Shown: positions 17,703 to 26,377, numbered from the stretch's first letter. The stretch is 64,000 nucleotides of DNA from Pseudoclavibacter chungangensis (GCF_013410545.1 NZ_JACCFV010000001.1:620001-684000); one strand, 5' to 3'. The notes: generated from the letters alone by a model not told the origin. Made by a program: numbers and translations.

Positions 17703-18480
17703 GATCTGACCAGTCTCCCTGCCCGAACCCTCGGGCGACAGGACCACTCACATAACGACTGGACCTACAAAACGGGGTCAGCCCAGGATCCGACGGACGG
17801 GTCGATGCCTTCGTCGACGAGCCGATCGGTGAAGGCGATTGACGTGTAGACGCTGCCCGCGTCGGTGTGATGCGTGAGCCCCTCGAACCCGGTGATGCCT
17901 TCGCGGCGGCGGGTGAAGAGAGCCATGTCGAGGCAGTCGAGCACGAGCGGTGTGGTCATGCTCGTCGCGGCGCGCCAGCCGATGATGCGGCGGGAGTGCG
18001 CGTCGAAGACGAACGCGACGTAGACCCATCCAGACCACGTCCACACGTATGTGAAGTCCGCGACCCAGAGCTGGTTCGTGCGGAACCGGGCGAAGTGTCG
18101 GTCGACGAGGTCCGCGGGGCGGGTCTCGCGCGGATCCGTGTCGACGGGACGCTTCCGCTTCCCGCGGAGCACGCCGGCGATCCCAAGCTCACGCATGAGG
18201 CGCTCGAGCGTGCAGCGCGCGATGTCGTGACCGTCACGGCGGAGCCGCAACCAGAGCTTTCGGGCCCCGAGCACCTTGCGGTGCGCCTGCCACGCCGCCA
18301 GGATGATCGGCTTCCACCGCTCATCCGACACGGCCTGGGATGACGGTCCGCGCCCGCGGGCGTCGTAGTAGGTCGATGGGGCGATCTTCACGCCGTGCTG
18401 GGTGAGCACAGCGCAGATCGACTCGACACCCCATCGGAGCCCGCCCTCGGTGCGGTCCTTGTGTTCGTCGATGAAGGCGA

Positions 18481-18804
18481 CTATCGCTTGTGTGGCCGGT
18501 CGAGTTCGGCCGCGAAGAAAGCTGAAGCCGCCTTCAAGATCTCGTTCGCCCGCCGCAGCTCGGCGTTCTCCCGCTTCAGGCGCTTGATCTCCACCGCCGC
18601 GTCAGTCGTCACACCGGGCCGGTCTCCCGCGTCGACCTGCTCCCGACGGATCCAGGTGCGAATCGTTTCCGGCGACCCGATGCCGAGCATCTGCGCGACC
18701 GCGGTCATCGCCTGATACTCGCTCGGATAATCGGCCCGCACCTCGACGACCATACGGACAGCGCGCTCACGAAGCTCGCGCGGATACTTACTGGGACGTC
18801 CCAT
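18481..18804 (-). CDS. IS3 transposase OrfA (outer element)
   Basis: 107 residues starting MGRPSKYPRELRERAVRMV. Helix-turn-helix with GIGSPETIRTWIRREQVDAG, followed by a coiled coil (IKRLKRENAELRRANEILK) and the family ending AAELDRPHKR. An upstream in-frame start at 18843 is not used because it lies in the terminal repeat region. The partner OrfB is interrupted. Confidence 0.87.
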   Translation of the reverse strand: MGRPSKYPRELRERAVRMVVEVRADYPSEYQAMTAVAQMLGIGSPETIRTWIRREQVDAGDRPGVTTDAAVEIKRLKRENAELRRANEILKAASAFFAAELDRPHKR

Positions 18805-18855
18805 AAGACAGATCCTTCCAAGGAATCCTGTCTCCGGACACACCGGGGCGAGTCA

Positions 18856-19089
18856 TTCCACGATTACGGAGGTTCAACCACTGGTTCACTCTCGTTATAC
18901 CTTCCTGCCTCGTTCGCCGGACCCGACCCATCTGGTAGTACTGGACCGTCCCGGCTTGGTCAGGGCTGCTTCCCACCCTCCCCAGCGTCTCCTGGGTCAG
19001 GCTGCCCTCAACTTCAACCCGGCCGCTGCGACGACCAAGCGACAGGGGTCTCTCACCCCCATCCGCACACACAGCGCCTCATGGCGCAC
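18856..19089 (-). ncRNA. Putative 5' fragment of a group II intron
   Basis: On the minus strand, directly after the ISL3 transposase codons for HVVK, the sequence starts GTGCGCC and continues with hairpin-forming GC-rich stretches (GGGGGTGAGAGACCCC). GUGCG is the 5' consensus of bacterial group II introns, which often sit inside IS genes. The match to ISL3 transposases stops exactly at this base. The fragment runs ~234 nt to the outer IS3 end, where it is cut, so no domain V or reverse transcriptase remains. The alternative is another unrecognised remnant. Confidence 0.5.
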
Positions 19090-19899
19090 CTTGACGACGT
19101 GGAACGCGTCGAGCACCGCGGTGGCGTCTTCGAGCTTGTCGTCGATCGCGGTCTTGTAGCCGGCGAACGGGTCCAACGCCGCGACCTGCACGTTCTTCCG
19201 GAACGCATCGCCGCGGTCTGCGAGCCAGGACGCGTAGGCCTTCCCTGACCGGCCGGGCACGAGATCGAGCAGTCTGGCCCGCGTCGTTCCGTGGTCGTCG
19301 CGGCTCAGGTCGACCATCCCGGTCAGCTCCTTCGGGCCGTGCTTGCGAGGATCGACGTGATGCCAGATGTGCTCATCCACGCCGAGCGTGGTCACGTTCT
19401 CGAACCGGGACTCATCGGCCGCCGACTTGACGAGCTCGGGCTCAACCGCGCGCCACACGGTCTTCCACGATGTGTCGAGCTGACGGGCCAGACTGTGAAC
19501 GGTCGCGTGCTCGCGACGTAGCTGCCCGATCGCCCATGCCACGGCGCGCTGGGTGATCGACCCGCGTCGGGCAACCAGATCCGGGAGCTGCTCCACGAAC
19601 GTCTTCCGCACGCAATCCTCCTCGCCACACCGCCAGACCCGTTGCCGCCACACAATCCGCACCCGTGTCGTCCCGGGCACGTCATGAAGCACGCGACGGC
19701 GCCGGCCGCGACTGGTCGCGATGACTCCACACGACAGGCACCCGATCGGAGCTGCCAGGCTCGAGACCGTCACGACCAGCAGCCCGTCACGGCGCTGGGC
19801 GTGCTCGACATAGACACCGGGAAGGCCGAGCAGAACGTCGCAGCGGGAACACGGATCGGCGGAGCGCGCGTCAGCGCACCCCGAAGTAGGGTGAAGCAC
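19090..19899 (-). pseudogene. ISL3-family transposase, C-terminus lost
   Basis: About 270 residues from the GTG at 19899. It contains the N-terminal zinc-binding cysteines (CLSCG ... WRCGEEDCVRKTF), the helix-turn-helix region (HATVHSLARQLDTSWKTVWRAV) and the first catalytic part (LGVDEHIWHHV ... VAALDPFAGY ... VLDAFHVVK). Full ISL3 transposases continue another ~150 residues after DAFHVVK; here the match ends at the putative intron junction. The formal frame runs on to 18997 through unrelated sequence. Confidence 0.8.
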
Positions 19900-20000
19900 G
19901 TCGAGGTCCTCGGAGTCGATCAGACAGTTAGCGCTACTGATCCTCCGGGACCTCGACCCCTACCCGCCGACCATCACCCGGCGAGCCTCACCCCCACCAA

Positions 20001-20038
20001 ATGTCCGAAGAGCCGGCAAATGTCCGAAGAGCCGGCAA
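20001..20038. repeat. Exact tandem duplication of an ISL3 terminal sequence
   Basis: ATGTCCGAAGAGCCGGCAA (19 bp) occurs twice head-to-tail. GAAGAGCC is the outer end expected for ISL3 elements, so this looks like the right end of the upstream ISL3 copy plus a duplicated end. The following GAAGAGCCGGCAAAGCGGC (20026-20044) recurs exactly at 23721-23739. Confidence 0.75.
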
Positions 20039-20044
20039 AGCGGC

Positions 20045-21365
20045 TCATCCCAATCGGGGGTGTAGGAGTTGGGGTCTGAAGCCGCCGGTCTCGAGCAGGC
20101 TGCGGGCGATGTAGTTGGTCAGGTTGCGGAACCCGAGTGCGGAGCCGCGCAGGTGTTCGAGCCGTCCGTTGAGCGCCTCGGTCGGCCCGTTGCTGGTGCC
20201 GGGTCGTTCGAAGTGGGCGAGCACGTCAGCGGCTCGCTTCTTCAGGGTCCGGCCCAGGGTGGTGAGCTCAGTGAGCACCTTGGGGACGCCGGCGCTGTGG
20301 TCGGTGATCAGCTTCTCCATGAGCTCGCGGCCACGTTGCCGGTCCTCGTGGCGATAGGCGGCGATCATGCGCTGGTAGACACCCCAGGCCGCCTCGACCT
20401 CGGCGTGAGCGTCATCAACGAACAGCGCGCGTAGCCTGTCTCTCTGCTTGTCGGTGAGCAGGTCCGCGCCGGTGTGCAGCGTGCGCCGCGACTTGTAGAG
20501 CGGGTCGTCGCTGAACCCACGGTGCCCGTGGATCGCCAGTTGGACCCGGCGCCGGCACCTGTCGAGGGCGTCACCGGCCAGGCGCACGACGTGGAAGGGA
20601 TCCATCACCGTGAACGCGTCCGGGATCTCCTCTGCAGCGGCGGTCTTGAACCCGGTGAAGCCGTCCATCGCGACCACCTCGACCGCGTCACGGAAGGCGT
20701 CGTCGCGGTCGGCGAGCCAGGTCTTGAACGCCGCCTTCGACCGGCCCTCGACCATGTCCAGCAGCCTGGGCCGGCGCCATCGCGGACCGGGTGAGGTCGA
20801 TGATCACGGTGACGTACTTGTCGCCACGCCTGGTGTGGCGCCAGACGTGCTCATCGACGCCAATGACCTTCACGCCCTCAAACCGCGTGGGGTCGTTGAT
20901 CAGCAGCCGCTTGCCTTCAGCCAGGACCGCGTTGGTGGCGGTGTCCCACGCGACCCCGAGTCCCTCGGCGACACGGGCGACGGTGAGGTGTGCGACCACG
21001 CTCCCTTCCAACGCCCACCGCAGCCCGGTGCGCGAGAGCTTCGCGCGTGGCTCCGCCGCGGCGCTGGTGTCTTGGCGCCACACGTGTCCGCAGTCGGCAC
21101 AGCGGTAGCGGCGCACTACAACTGCCAGCACGGTCGGTCGCCAGACCAGCGGCTCGTGGGCCAACCGCCGGATCACGGTGTCACGAGCAGCGCTTTCGCT
21201 GCCGCACCCTCGGCACCACTGATCTGGTTCCACCACGCGGCACGCGAGGACCGCACGATCCGGTTCAAGTCGTTGTCCAGTCACGCTCAGACAGAGGCCG
21301 TCGAGTCGAGCGAAGGCGGTCAGGTCAAGGCGGCCGAAGCCGGCCGGCGGGGTAGCGTCGGACAC
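20045..21365 (-). pseudogene. ISL3-family transposase with frameshift
   Basis: The 5' part (21365 to ~20800) shows the zinc ribbon CRGCG ... CADCGHVW and the catalytic start GVDEHVWRHT ... VIIDLT. The 3' part, in another frame from ~20790, continues RLLDMVEGRSK ... VAMDGFTGF ... DPFHVVRLAG through to LLETGGFRPQ. The break is near 20780-20800, where a C seems lost from an ACCCCGG-like run and a second small indel follows at CCCAGG. The two halves together cover a complete ~430-residue transposase, so inactivation is recent. Confidence 0.85.
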
Positions 21366-21997
21366 GTCGAGGTCTCTCGGATGGATGGCGTAGGAACTTC
21401 CGTCGTCGGGAGACCTCGACGTCTACCTGTGGACCGACGCGCCCGGCCGACCTACACCGTCATCTGAGAAGATCCCTGAAACGTCTTCGACGACGACGGG
21501 ACCGGCGAGGAGGAGGGCGCGGTGAGCTAAAGGAATGGAGCTTGCTCGGCTTCGACGCCGCCGCAAGCTCCGGTGAAACGGTCGGTACTGGTCGGTCGTC
21601 GTCGGTCACCACCGGATGGCGGCGTCCCTCACGCTCGGCGTTTGCGCAGGTCAGCGGCTCGTTCGCCCAGTGGGCGCATCAAGCGATAGACGCAAAGCCG
21701 ACGTGATGAGGTCGTCGGTTCGATTCCGACAGGCGGCTCCGGCGAAACGCCCCTGACCTGCGGAAACGCAGGGCAGGGGCTGTTCGGTTCTGGTGGTCGC
21801 GCGATGCGCTGGCCTCACGGCTCTGCCCGACACCGACGTCGCTCTCCTCTGCGACGGACCCCTCGCCGGCTGAGCGCTCGCGGCCGGCATCCTGTCCGTG
21901 TGCCGATAGGCCTCGCACCGCTCGGCAACGCAGCATGGCGTTGCGTCGCGACCTGGCGACGGCTCGGCGGGGCGCGATCATCTCGTGCGTTGGCGGA
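21366..21997. other. ISL3 flank and gene-free junction
   Basis: 632 bp without a convincing gene. 21366-21475 is the 5' non-coding end of the ISL3 element; it matches 23618-23728 closely, with a degenerate end GAGAAGATCC. A hairpin GGAGCTTGC/GCAAGCTCC lies at 21537-21571, with an inner CGGC/GCCG. A tRNA-like 3' fragment lies at 21703-21740. From ~21750 to 21997 I see only low-quality overlapping frames. Confidence 0.6.
21703..21740 (+). repeat. tRNA 3'-end-like fragment (possible attachment-site relic)
   Basis: GTCGG-TTCGATT-CCGAC forms a perfect T arm, followed by AGGCGGC, T and CC. That is a 3' acceptor strand, which would pair with a 5' GCCGCCT as in tRNA-Thr. GGTC precedes it like a variable loop. 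No matching D arm or 5' acceptor lies upstream, so it is not a whole tRNA. Such fragments are left when elements integrate into tRNA genes. Confidence 0.5.
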
Positions 21998-22309
21998 CTA
22001 CGGGAGCTTGGACGCGAGGACGTCGGCCGCCAGGATCTCGGGTGCTGCGCTGAGGAGGTGCTGGTTGGCCGTCAGGGCTGCGACGATGGCGCCGTTGGCG
22101 TGGGCGTCGCGAGCGGCCTCGTCGGGGAATGCATCGAAGATCCAGAAAGTGTCGGCGTGGGTCCTGACCGCGAACCAGACGATCGTTCCTACTTCTTCGT
22201 TGGCGAGTTCGACAGCGCCGGCGAGCAGATCGGCGAGCGCGTCGTGCTGTCCATCGGCCGCGACGATCTTGGCGACGAAGGCATACGGAAGTGATGCGGG
22301 TGTGGACAT
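21998..22309 (-). CDS. Antibiotic biosynthesis monooxygenase-type (YgiN-like) protein
   Basis: 103 residues, the usual ABM-domain length. A ferredoxin-like alpha-beta pattern starts YAFVAKIVAADGQHDALADLL, followed by EEVGTIVWFAVR, TFWIFDAFPDEAARDAHANG and a C-terminal helix. Family members are small cofactor-free quinol monooxygenases or dimeric stress proteins. Divergent from the AraC regulator, 107 bp apart, which is a common pairing. It sits as cargo between ISL3 sequences. The substrate is unknown. Confidence 0.85.
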   Translation of the reverse strand: MSTPASLPYAFVAKIVAADGQHDALADLLAGAVELANEEVGTIVWFAVRTHADTFWIFDAFPDEAARDAHANGAIVAALTANQHLLSAAPEILAADVLASKLP

Positions 22310-22416
22310 GAGGGACTCTCCTTGAGGTCGTGGTTCTTCGTGGGACGAGTTCAGCGTATGACGAGCAAGGGCCGGTGGGGAGTGGCGTATACGACAGTAT
22401 TGCTATTGTTTACGTC

Positions 22417-23358
22417 ATGCGTATCGGACTCATCGCGATTGACGGCTGCTTCGGTTCGGCTATCGCGTCGATCCTCGACATCGTGCGGGTGGCCGAGGGA
22501 GCCCGCGGCGAGGTCGACCCGCGGATCGACCCGATCGAACTCGCCATCCTCGGACCGAAACGGCGAGTGACCACGACGTCATCGATGACCCTGTCGGTGG
22601 ACCAACCGCTGTCGGAGTCCGGAGAGTTCGACGTGGTCGTCGTCCCTGCGCTTGGAACCCTTACGGCCGCCGCTACCAACGACGCCCTCCAGAGCCGAGA
22701 TGCTCGTTCGGTCATCGCCTCGCTCGGGCGCCTCGACGAGGCGACCACCCGGATCGCCGCGGCGTGCACCGGCGTGTTCGCTGTCGCCGAGACCGGTCGG
22801 ATGCATCATCGGCGGGCGACGACCAGCTGGTTCCTGGGGCCGGAGTTCCTGAAGCGCTATCCGACCGTCGCCCTCGATCTCGACACCATGGTCGTGGTCG
22901 ACGGGAACCTCGTCACCGCCGGCGCCGCGTTCGCCCACATCGACCTCGCGCTCTCACTCGTGCGATCGATCAGCCCCGACCTGGCCCAACATGTCGCCAA
23001 GCTCCTCCTCATCGACGAGCGCCCGTCGCAGGCGGCCTTCGTCGCCTACGAACATCTCCGGCACGAGGACCCGATCGTCGTCGAGTTCGAACGCTTCGTG
23101 CGCGCCCGCCTGGACGAACCGTTCAACGTCGCCTTCGTCGCGCAGTCGCTCGGCACCAGCCGGCGCACCCTCGAACGACGAGTCCGTGCGGCGCTCAACC
23201 TCACTCCGCTCGGCTTCGTCCAACGGCTTCGCATCGAACGAGCTCGGCACCTCTCAGCAACCACGGACCTCACCTCCGCCGAGATCGCGCTACGGGTCGG
23301 CTACGCGAACGCCGAGACTCTGCGCTCCCTCCTGCGCAGGGAGCGACGCCGTTCCTGA
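22417..23358 (+). CDS. GlxA-type AraC-family transcriptional regulator
   Basis: 313 residues from the ATG at 22417. Residues 1-~190 form a DJ-1/PfpI-like domain (IGLIAIDGCFGSAIASI ... FDVVVVPALGT ... IAAACTGVFAVAETG, with Cys in the nucleophile-elbow position). Residues ~215-313 hold two helix-turn-helix motifs (FNVAFVAQSLGTSRRTLERRV and LTSAEIALRVGYANAETLRSL). It probably controls the divergent monooxygenase gene. An imperfect palindrome around ACAGTATTGCTATTGT lies just upstream of its start. The family often senses oxidants or amines. Confidence 0.88.
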   Translation: MRIGLIAIDGCFGSAIASILDIVRVAEGARGEVDPRIDPIELAILGPKRRVTTTSSMTLSVDQPLSESGEFDVVVVPALGTLTAAATNDALQSRDARSVIASLGRLDEATTRIAAACTGVFAVAETGRMHHRRATTSWFLGPEFLKRYPTVALDLDTMVVVDGNLVTAGAAFAHIDLALSLVRSISPDLAQHVAKLLLIDERPSQAAFVAYEHLRHEDPIVVEFERFVRARLDEPFNVAFVAQSLGTSRRTLERRVRAALNLTPLGFVQRLRIERARHLSATTDLTSAEIALRVGYANAETLRSLLRRERRRS

Positions 23359-23790
23359 CCTATCGCCATGCCTTAGAACCACCTCTCAGCACGTTGCGTC
23401 GACGCTCCTGCGTCGCCCCTGGACGACCCACTCGACACGCCCGCAGCACAGGCCATGCGACGTGCCCCGGCTTCCCGGACGGTCGGGTTTGGGTGGCTGT
23501 GATGTCGCTGCGTTCTCGTCGAGAGGATCAGCAGACCCGATCAGAGTCGATTGGGATAAAACGCGAAGGCGGTCAGGTCAGGGCGGCCGAAGCCGGCAGG
23601 CGGGGTAGCGTCGGACACGTCGAGGTCTTTCGGATGGATGGCGTAGGAACCTCCATCGTCGGGAGACCTCGACGTCTATCTGCGGACCGATGCGCCCGGC
23701 CGACCTACACCCTCATCTGGGAAGAGCCGGCAAAGCGGCCAAGACCTCGGGGGAGATGGCTTCTGCGTCCCGCTTGAACTCATACCGCCG
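23359..23790. other. Gene-free junction with an ISL3 end fragment
   Basis: 432 bp. 23359-23562 shows no gene. 23563-23728 repeats 21310-21475 with few changes, that is the 5' tip of an ISL3 transposase gene plus its terminal region, in the same orientation, ending GGGAAGAGCC. 23729-23790 leads into the left repeat of the next IS. Confidence 0.7.
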
Positions 23791-23823
23791 GGGACTGCTG
23801 CACGAGTAGGTGACAGTTCCTAG

Positions 23824-24711
23824 TCACGCCGCCAGCGCGACGGTCGTGTTCATGATGGTCTCGAACTCGATGGGCGTCAAACGGCCCAGGCGTGCCTGTC
23901 TGCGGCGGCGGTGGTAGGTCCGTTCGATCCAGGTGACGATCGCGATCCGCAGCTGGTCGCGGGTGGTCCAGGTGCGGCGGTCGAGGACGTTCTTCTGCAG
24001 CAGCGCGAAGAACGATTACATGGCCGCGTTGTCCCCGCTCGACCCGACTCTGCCCATGCTCCCGACCATGCGGTGGCGGGTCAGAGCGCACAGGAACTTC
24101 CGGCTGCGGAATTGACTGCCCCTGTCGCTGTGCACCACGCAGCCGGCGACGTCGCCGCGCATCAAGGCGGCGTTCTCGAGCGCCTGGACGGCCAGACGCG
24201 ACTTCATTCTCGAGTTGATCGAGTAGCCCACGATCCGGCCGCTGAACACGTCCTTGATCGCGCAGAGGTAGAGCTTGCCCTCTGCGGTCTTGTGCTCCGT
24301 GATGTCCGTGAGCCAGAGTTCGTTCGGCGCCTCGGCTGTGAACTCGTGCCGCACCCTGCCGTCCTCGTCGATGACGGCGCAGAGATCGTCGTGCACGGCC
24401 GGCCCCGGCTTGCGGGCCTTGCCGCGCTTGGGCTTGCCGAACACGGACCACCAGCCGTTGCTCGACGCGATCCGCCACGCGGTCCGGTCCGACATTGCCT
24501 CACCCGCGTCACGGGCCTCATCGGCGAGCAGTCGGTGCCCGAACTCGGGGTCTTCCTGGTGGGCGTCGAACAGCGCGTTCGCGCGATACGCCTCGACCAC
24601 CTCGCTCGGGGTGATGGGGGAAGCCAGCCAACGGTAGTAGGGCTGACGGGAGAGCTTGAGCACCCGGCACGTCACCGTCACAGGGATCCCTGCGTCGGCG
24701 AGCTCCGTCAC
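23824..24711 (-). pseudogene. IS3 OrfB with nonsense codon at the catalytic Glu
   Basis: From the GTG at 24711 the frame runs 231 residues with Asp in LWLTDITEHKT and Asp in VVHSDRGSQF, then hits TAA at 24018-24016 directly after GDNAAM. The same frame continues SFFALLQKNVLDRR ... GRLTPIEFETI to a stop at 23824. In this family the residue after NAAM is the third catalytic residue, Glu (ESFF). So one codon change (GAA or GAG to TAA) removes exactly the active-site residue and truncates the enzyme. Confidence 0.9.
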
Positions 24712-25016
24712 GAGCGGGTACCACCTTTTCCCGGCAGGTTCGCCTGCGACAGATACGCCGCCGCGCGGCGCAGAACCTCGTTCTCCTGCTCCAAGAGCCG
24801 GTTCCGCTTGCGCAGCTCACGGATCTCGGCTGCCTCCGACCGGGTCTGCCCGGGCTTGGCGCCCTCGTCGATGTCGGCACGACGCAACCACTTCTGCAGC
24901 GTCATCGGGTGGACCCCGAAGTCTTTCGCGACCTGCTCGATCGTCACTCCGGGCTCACGGTTCCTCGCGACGCGCACCACGTCGTCACGGAACTCGGACG
25001 GGTAGGGCTTAGGCAC
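24708..25016 (-). CDS. IS3 transposase OrfA
   Basis: 102 residues from the GTG at 25016, which has AAGGAT upstream. Helix-turn-helix (TIEQVAKDFGVHPMTLQKWLR) followed by a coiled coil (EIRELRKRNRLLEQENEVLRR, in two runs) and AAYLSQANLPGK. Its TGA overlaps the OrfB GTG as GTGA at 24708-24711. Intact, but its partner is broken. Confidence 0.87.
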   Translation of the reverse strand: MPKPYPSEFRDDVVRVARNREPGVTIEQVAKDFGVHPMTLQKWLRRADIDEGAKPGQTRSEAAEIRELRKRNRLLEQENEVLRRAAAYLSQANLPGKGGTRS

Positions 25017-25085
25017 AGCAACATCCTTCCAGGCCGCCCTCCCGGGCAAGCCAGATCAGATGTCACCTACTCGTGCAGCAGTCCC

Positions 25086-25480
25086 ATCTGCTCGTCACAA
25101 CCACCGTGCGCGAGGAGGTGCGCAGCGCCCTCGGGCGCGGCCGCGTCGATCTCGCGGAACGTCCCGACGCAGTCGCCGAACTCCTCGAACGTGCCGGACT
25201 CGCGGGGCTCGAGGAGCAGCACCCGCTGCGCCTCTCGGGGGGCCAGCGCCAGCGCCTCGCCGTCACGCTCGCCGTCGCCGCCGAGCCCGAGCTCGTCCTG
25301 GTCGACGAGCCCACGAGCGCACAGGACCTCGCGGGGGCCGAGCACGTGCGCCGACTCGTCGCCGACGGGGCCGAACGCCGCGCGACGGTGATCGTGTCCC
25401 ACGACCCCGCGACCTTCGCGGACCTCGCCACCCGTCACCTGGAGATCCACGACGGCACGATCCGCGAGGCGACGCGATGA
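25086..25480 (+). pseudogene. ECF transporter ATPase, N-terminal half deleted
   Basis: About 130 codons remain, open from the IS edge: HLLVTTTVREEV (just after where the Q-loop would be), LRLSGGQRQRLAVTLAVA (ABC signature), LVLVDEPTSAQD (Walker B and D-loop) and TVIVSHD (H-switch). The Walker A half, ~80-90 residues, is absent and not found elsewhere in the window. A formal start 13 bp inside the IS end (GTG 25073) would give a 135-residue product that cannot bind ATP. It overlaps ecfT as ATGA. Confidence 0.88.
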
Positions 25481-26286
25481 CCGCCCGCGCGACGCGCACC
25501 GACAGGCCAGATGCGGGCCGTTCGCGCGCGGTGCCACGTGCGGCGGGCGCGGTGCATCCGCTCGCGCTCGTGATCCTGCCGCTGCCCGCGATCGTCGCGA
25601 CGCTCCTCACCGAGGGCGTCGGCATCGGGCTCGCCGCGATCGCGGTCGGGCTCGTCGTCGCGGCGGCACGCGGCCCCCGCTTCGCGGGAGGGCTCCTCGT
25701 CGCGACCCTGCTCGGCACGTTCGTCCTTTGGACCGGCTTCGCGTTCGCGATCCCGGCCGAGCCCGCCGAGTCGTCCGCCGTCGTCACGTGGCTCCCGTTC
25801 CACCCACCCGTCGACACCGCCCTCGTCGCCCTGCGCAGCGCGCTGCGGATCGTGTCGATCATGACCCTCGCCATCGCGATCGCCGCATTCATCCGCTGGG
25901 ACGTGCTCGCCGACACCCTCATCGACCGGTTCCGCGTGCCCTACCGCCTCCTCGACGTCATCGGGCTCGGTGGTCGATTCGCGGTCCTCATGCGCCGGGA
26001 CCTCGCGACCGCGCGGACGCTCGTGCGATTGCGCACGCGCGGATCCCGCCTCCGGTCCGCGCGGCTCGGCGCGGGGCTCGCGGTGCCGGTGCTCATGGCC
26101 GCCTTCCGGCACGCCGACGAACTCACGGTCGCGATGGAGGCCCGGGGCTTCGGCGCCCACGACGACCGGACGGTGCACGCGGCGGTGCCGCTCCGAGTCC
26201 GCGACGGTGTCGTCGTCGGGATCGTGTGGGGTGTCACGGTGTTCGCGGCGGTCGTGCAGGAGGGCGTTCCCGTCCTCGTCGTGTGA
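25477..26286 (+). CDS. ECF transporter T component (EcfT/CbiQ-like permease)
   Basis: 269 residues. A ~25-residue polar N-terminus, then about five hydrophobic segments (LALVILPLPAIVATLL, IGLAAIAVGLVVAAA, LLVATLLGTFVLWTGF, IVSIMTLAIAIAAF, VVVGIVWGVTVFAAVV). The coupling-helix region reads MEARGFGAHDDRT, matching the Ala-Arg-Gly motif that docks T components on the ATPases. The ATG overlaps the stop of the broken ATPase gene. With that ATPase truncated, the module can work only if another ATPase substitutes. The vitamin or metal is not evident. Confidence 0.85.
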   Translation: MTARATRTDRPDAGRSRAVPRAAGAVHPLALVILPLPAIVATLLTEGVGIGLAAIAVGLVVAAARGPRFAGGLLVATLLGTFVLWTGFAFAIPAEPAESSAVVTWLPFHPPVDTALVALRSALRIVSIMTLAIAIAAFIRWDVLADTLIDRFRVPYRLLDVIGLGGRFAVLMRRDLATARTLVRLRTRGSRLRSARLGAGLAVPVLMAAFRHADELTVAMEARGFGAHDDRTVHAAVPLRVRDGVVVGIVWGVTVFAAVVQEGVPVLVV

Positions 26287-26377
26287 GCGCGCGGTCACGG
26301 TGCCGCGCGGTAGCGTCGGGACTGCGCCGCGTCGTCGCTCCGCCGGAGCGCGGGCGCGCGGAAGACGGGAATCGCAC

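Larger units (their letters stand above)
16539..17785 (-). mobile_element. IS3-family element (inner), nested in the outer IS
   Basis: 1247 bp with imperfect inverted ends (TGGGC(C/T)G(C/A)CCCC...). It is flanked by GGAT at 16535-16538 and 17786-17789, a 4-bp target duplication. It encodes OrfA and OrfB on the minus strand, in the same direction as the element it interrupts. It must be the younger insertion. Confidence 0.9.
16301..18487 (-). pseudogene. IS3 OrfB of the outer element, interrupted by the inner IS
   Basis: The 5' part (18487-17786) encodes IVAFIDEHKDRTEGGLRWG and onward to GIDPSVGS, including Asp in LWVADFTYVWTW and Asp in HHTDAGSVYTS. The 3' part (16538-16301) continues VGDAYDNSLAESQIGLYK (catalytic Glu) to the stop. 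Removing 16539-17785 and one copy of the 4-bp duplication rejoins the codons exactly, as DPSVGS-VGDAYDN. Before insertion this was an intact transposase core. It must be made by frameshift from OrfA, as is usual in the family. Confidence 0.88.
16262..18855 (-). mobile_element. IS3-family element (outer), split by a second IS
   Basis: Bounded by inverted repeats TGACTCGCCCCGG(C/T)(A/G)TGTCCGGAGA at 16262-16286 and 18831-18855. Without the inserted element it is ~1.34 kb, a normal IS3 size. It carries OrfA and an interrupted OrfB on the minus strand. Immediate flanks show no clear target duplication. Confidence 0.85.
23791..25085 (-). mobile_element. IS3-family element with perfect 25-bp ends
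   Basis: GGGACTGCTGCACGAGTAGG and five further bases (TGACA) at 23791-23815 are exactly inverted at 25061-25085, giving a 1295-bp IS. No target duplication is seen. The right end sits inside an ECF ATPase gene whose first half is missing on the left, so insertion was accompanied or followed by a deletion. Confidence 0.92.

Noticed and set aside
21703..21740. A complete functional tRNA gene
   Set aside because: Only the T arm and 3' acceptor strand are present; no D arm, anticodon stem or 5' acceptor can be folded upstream.
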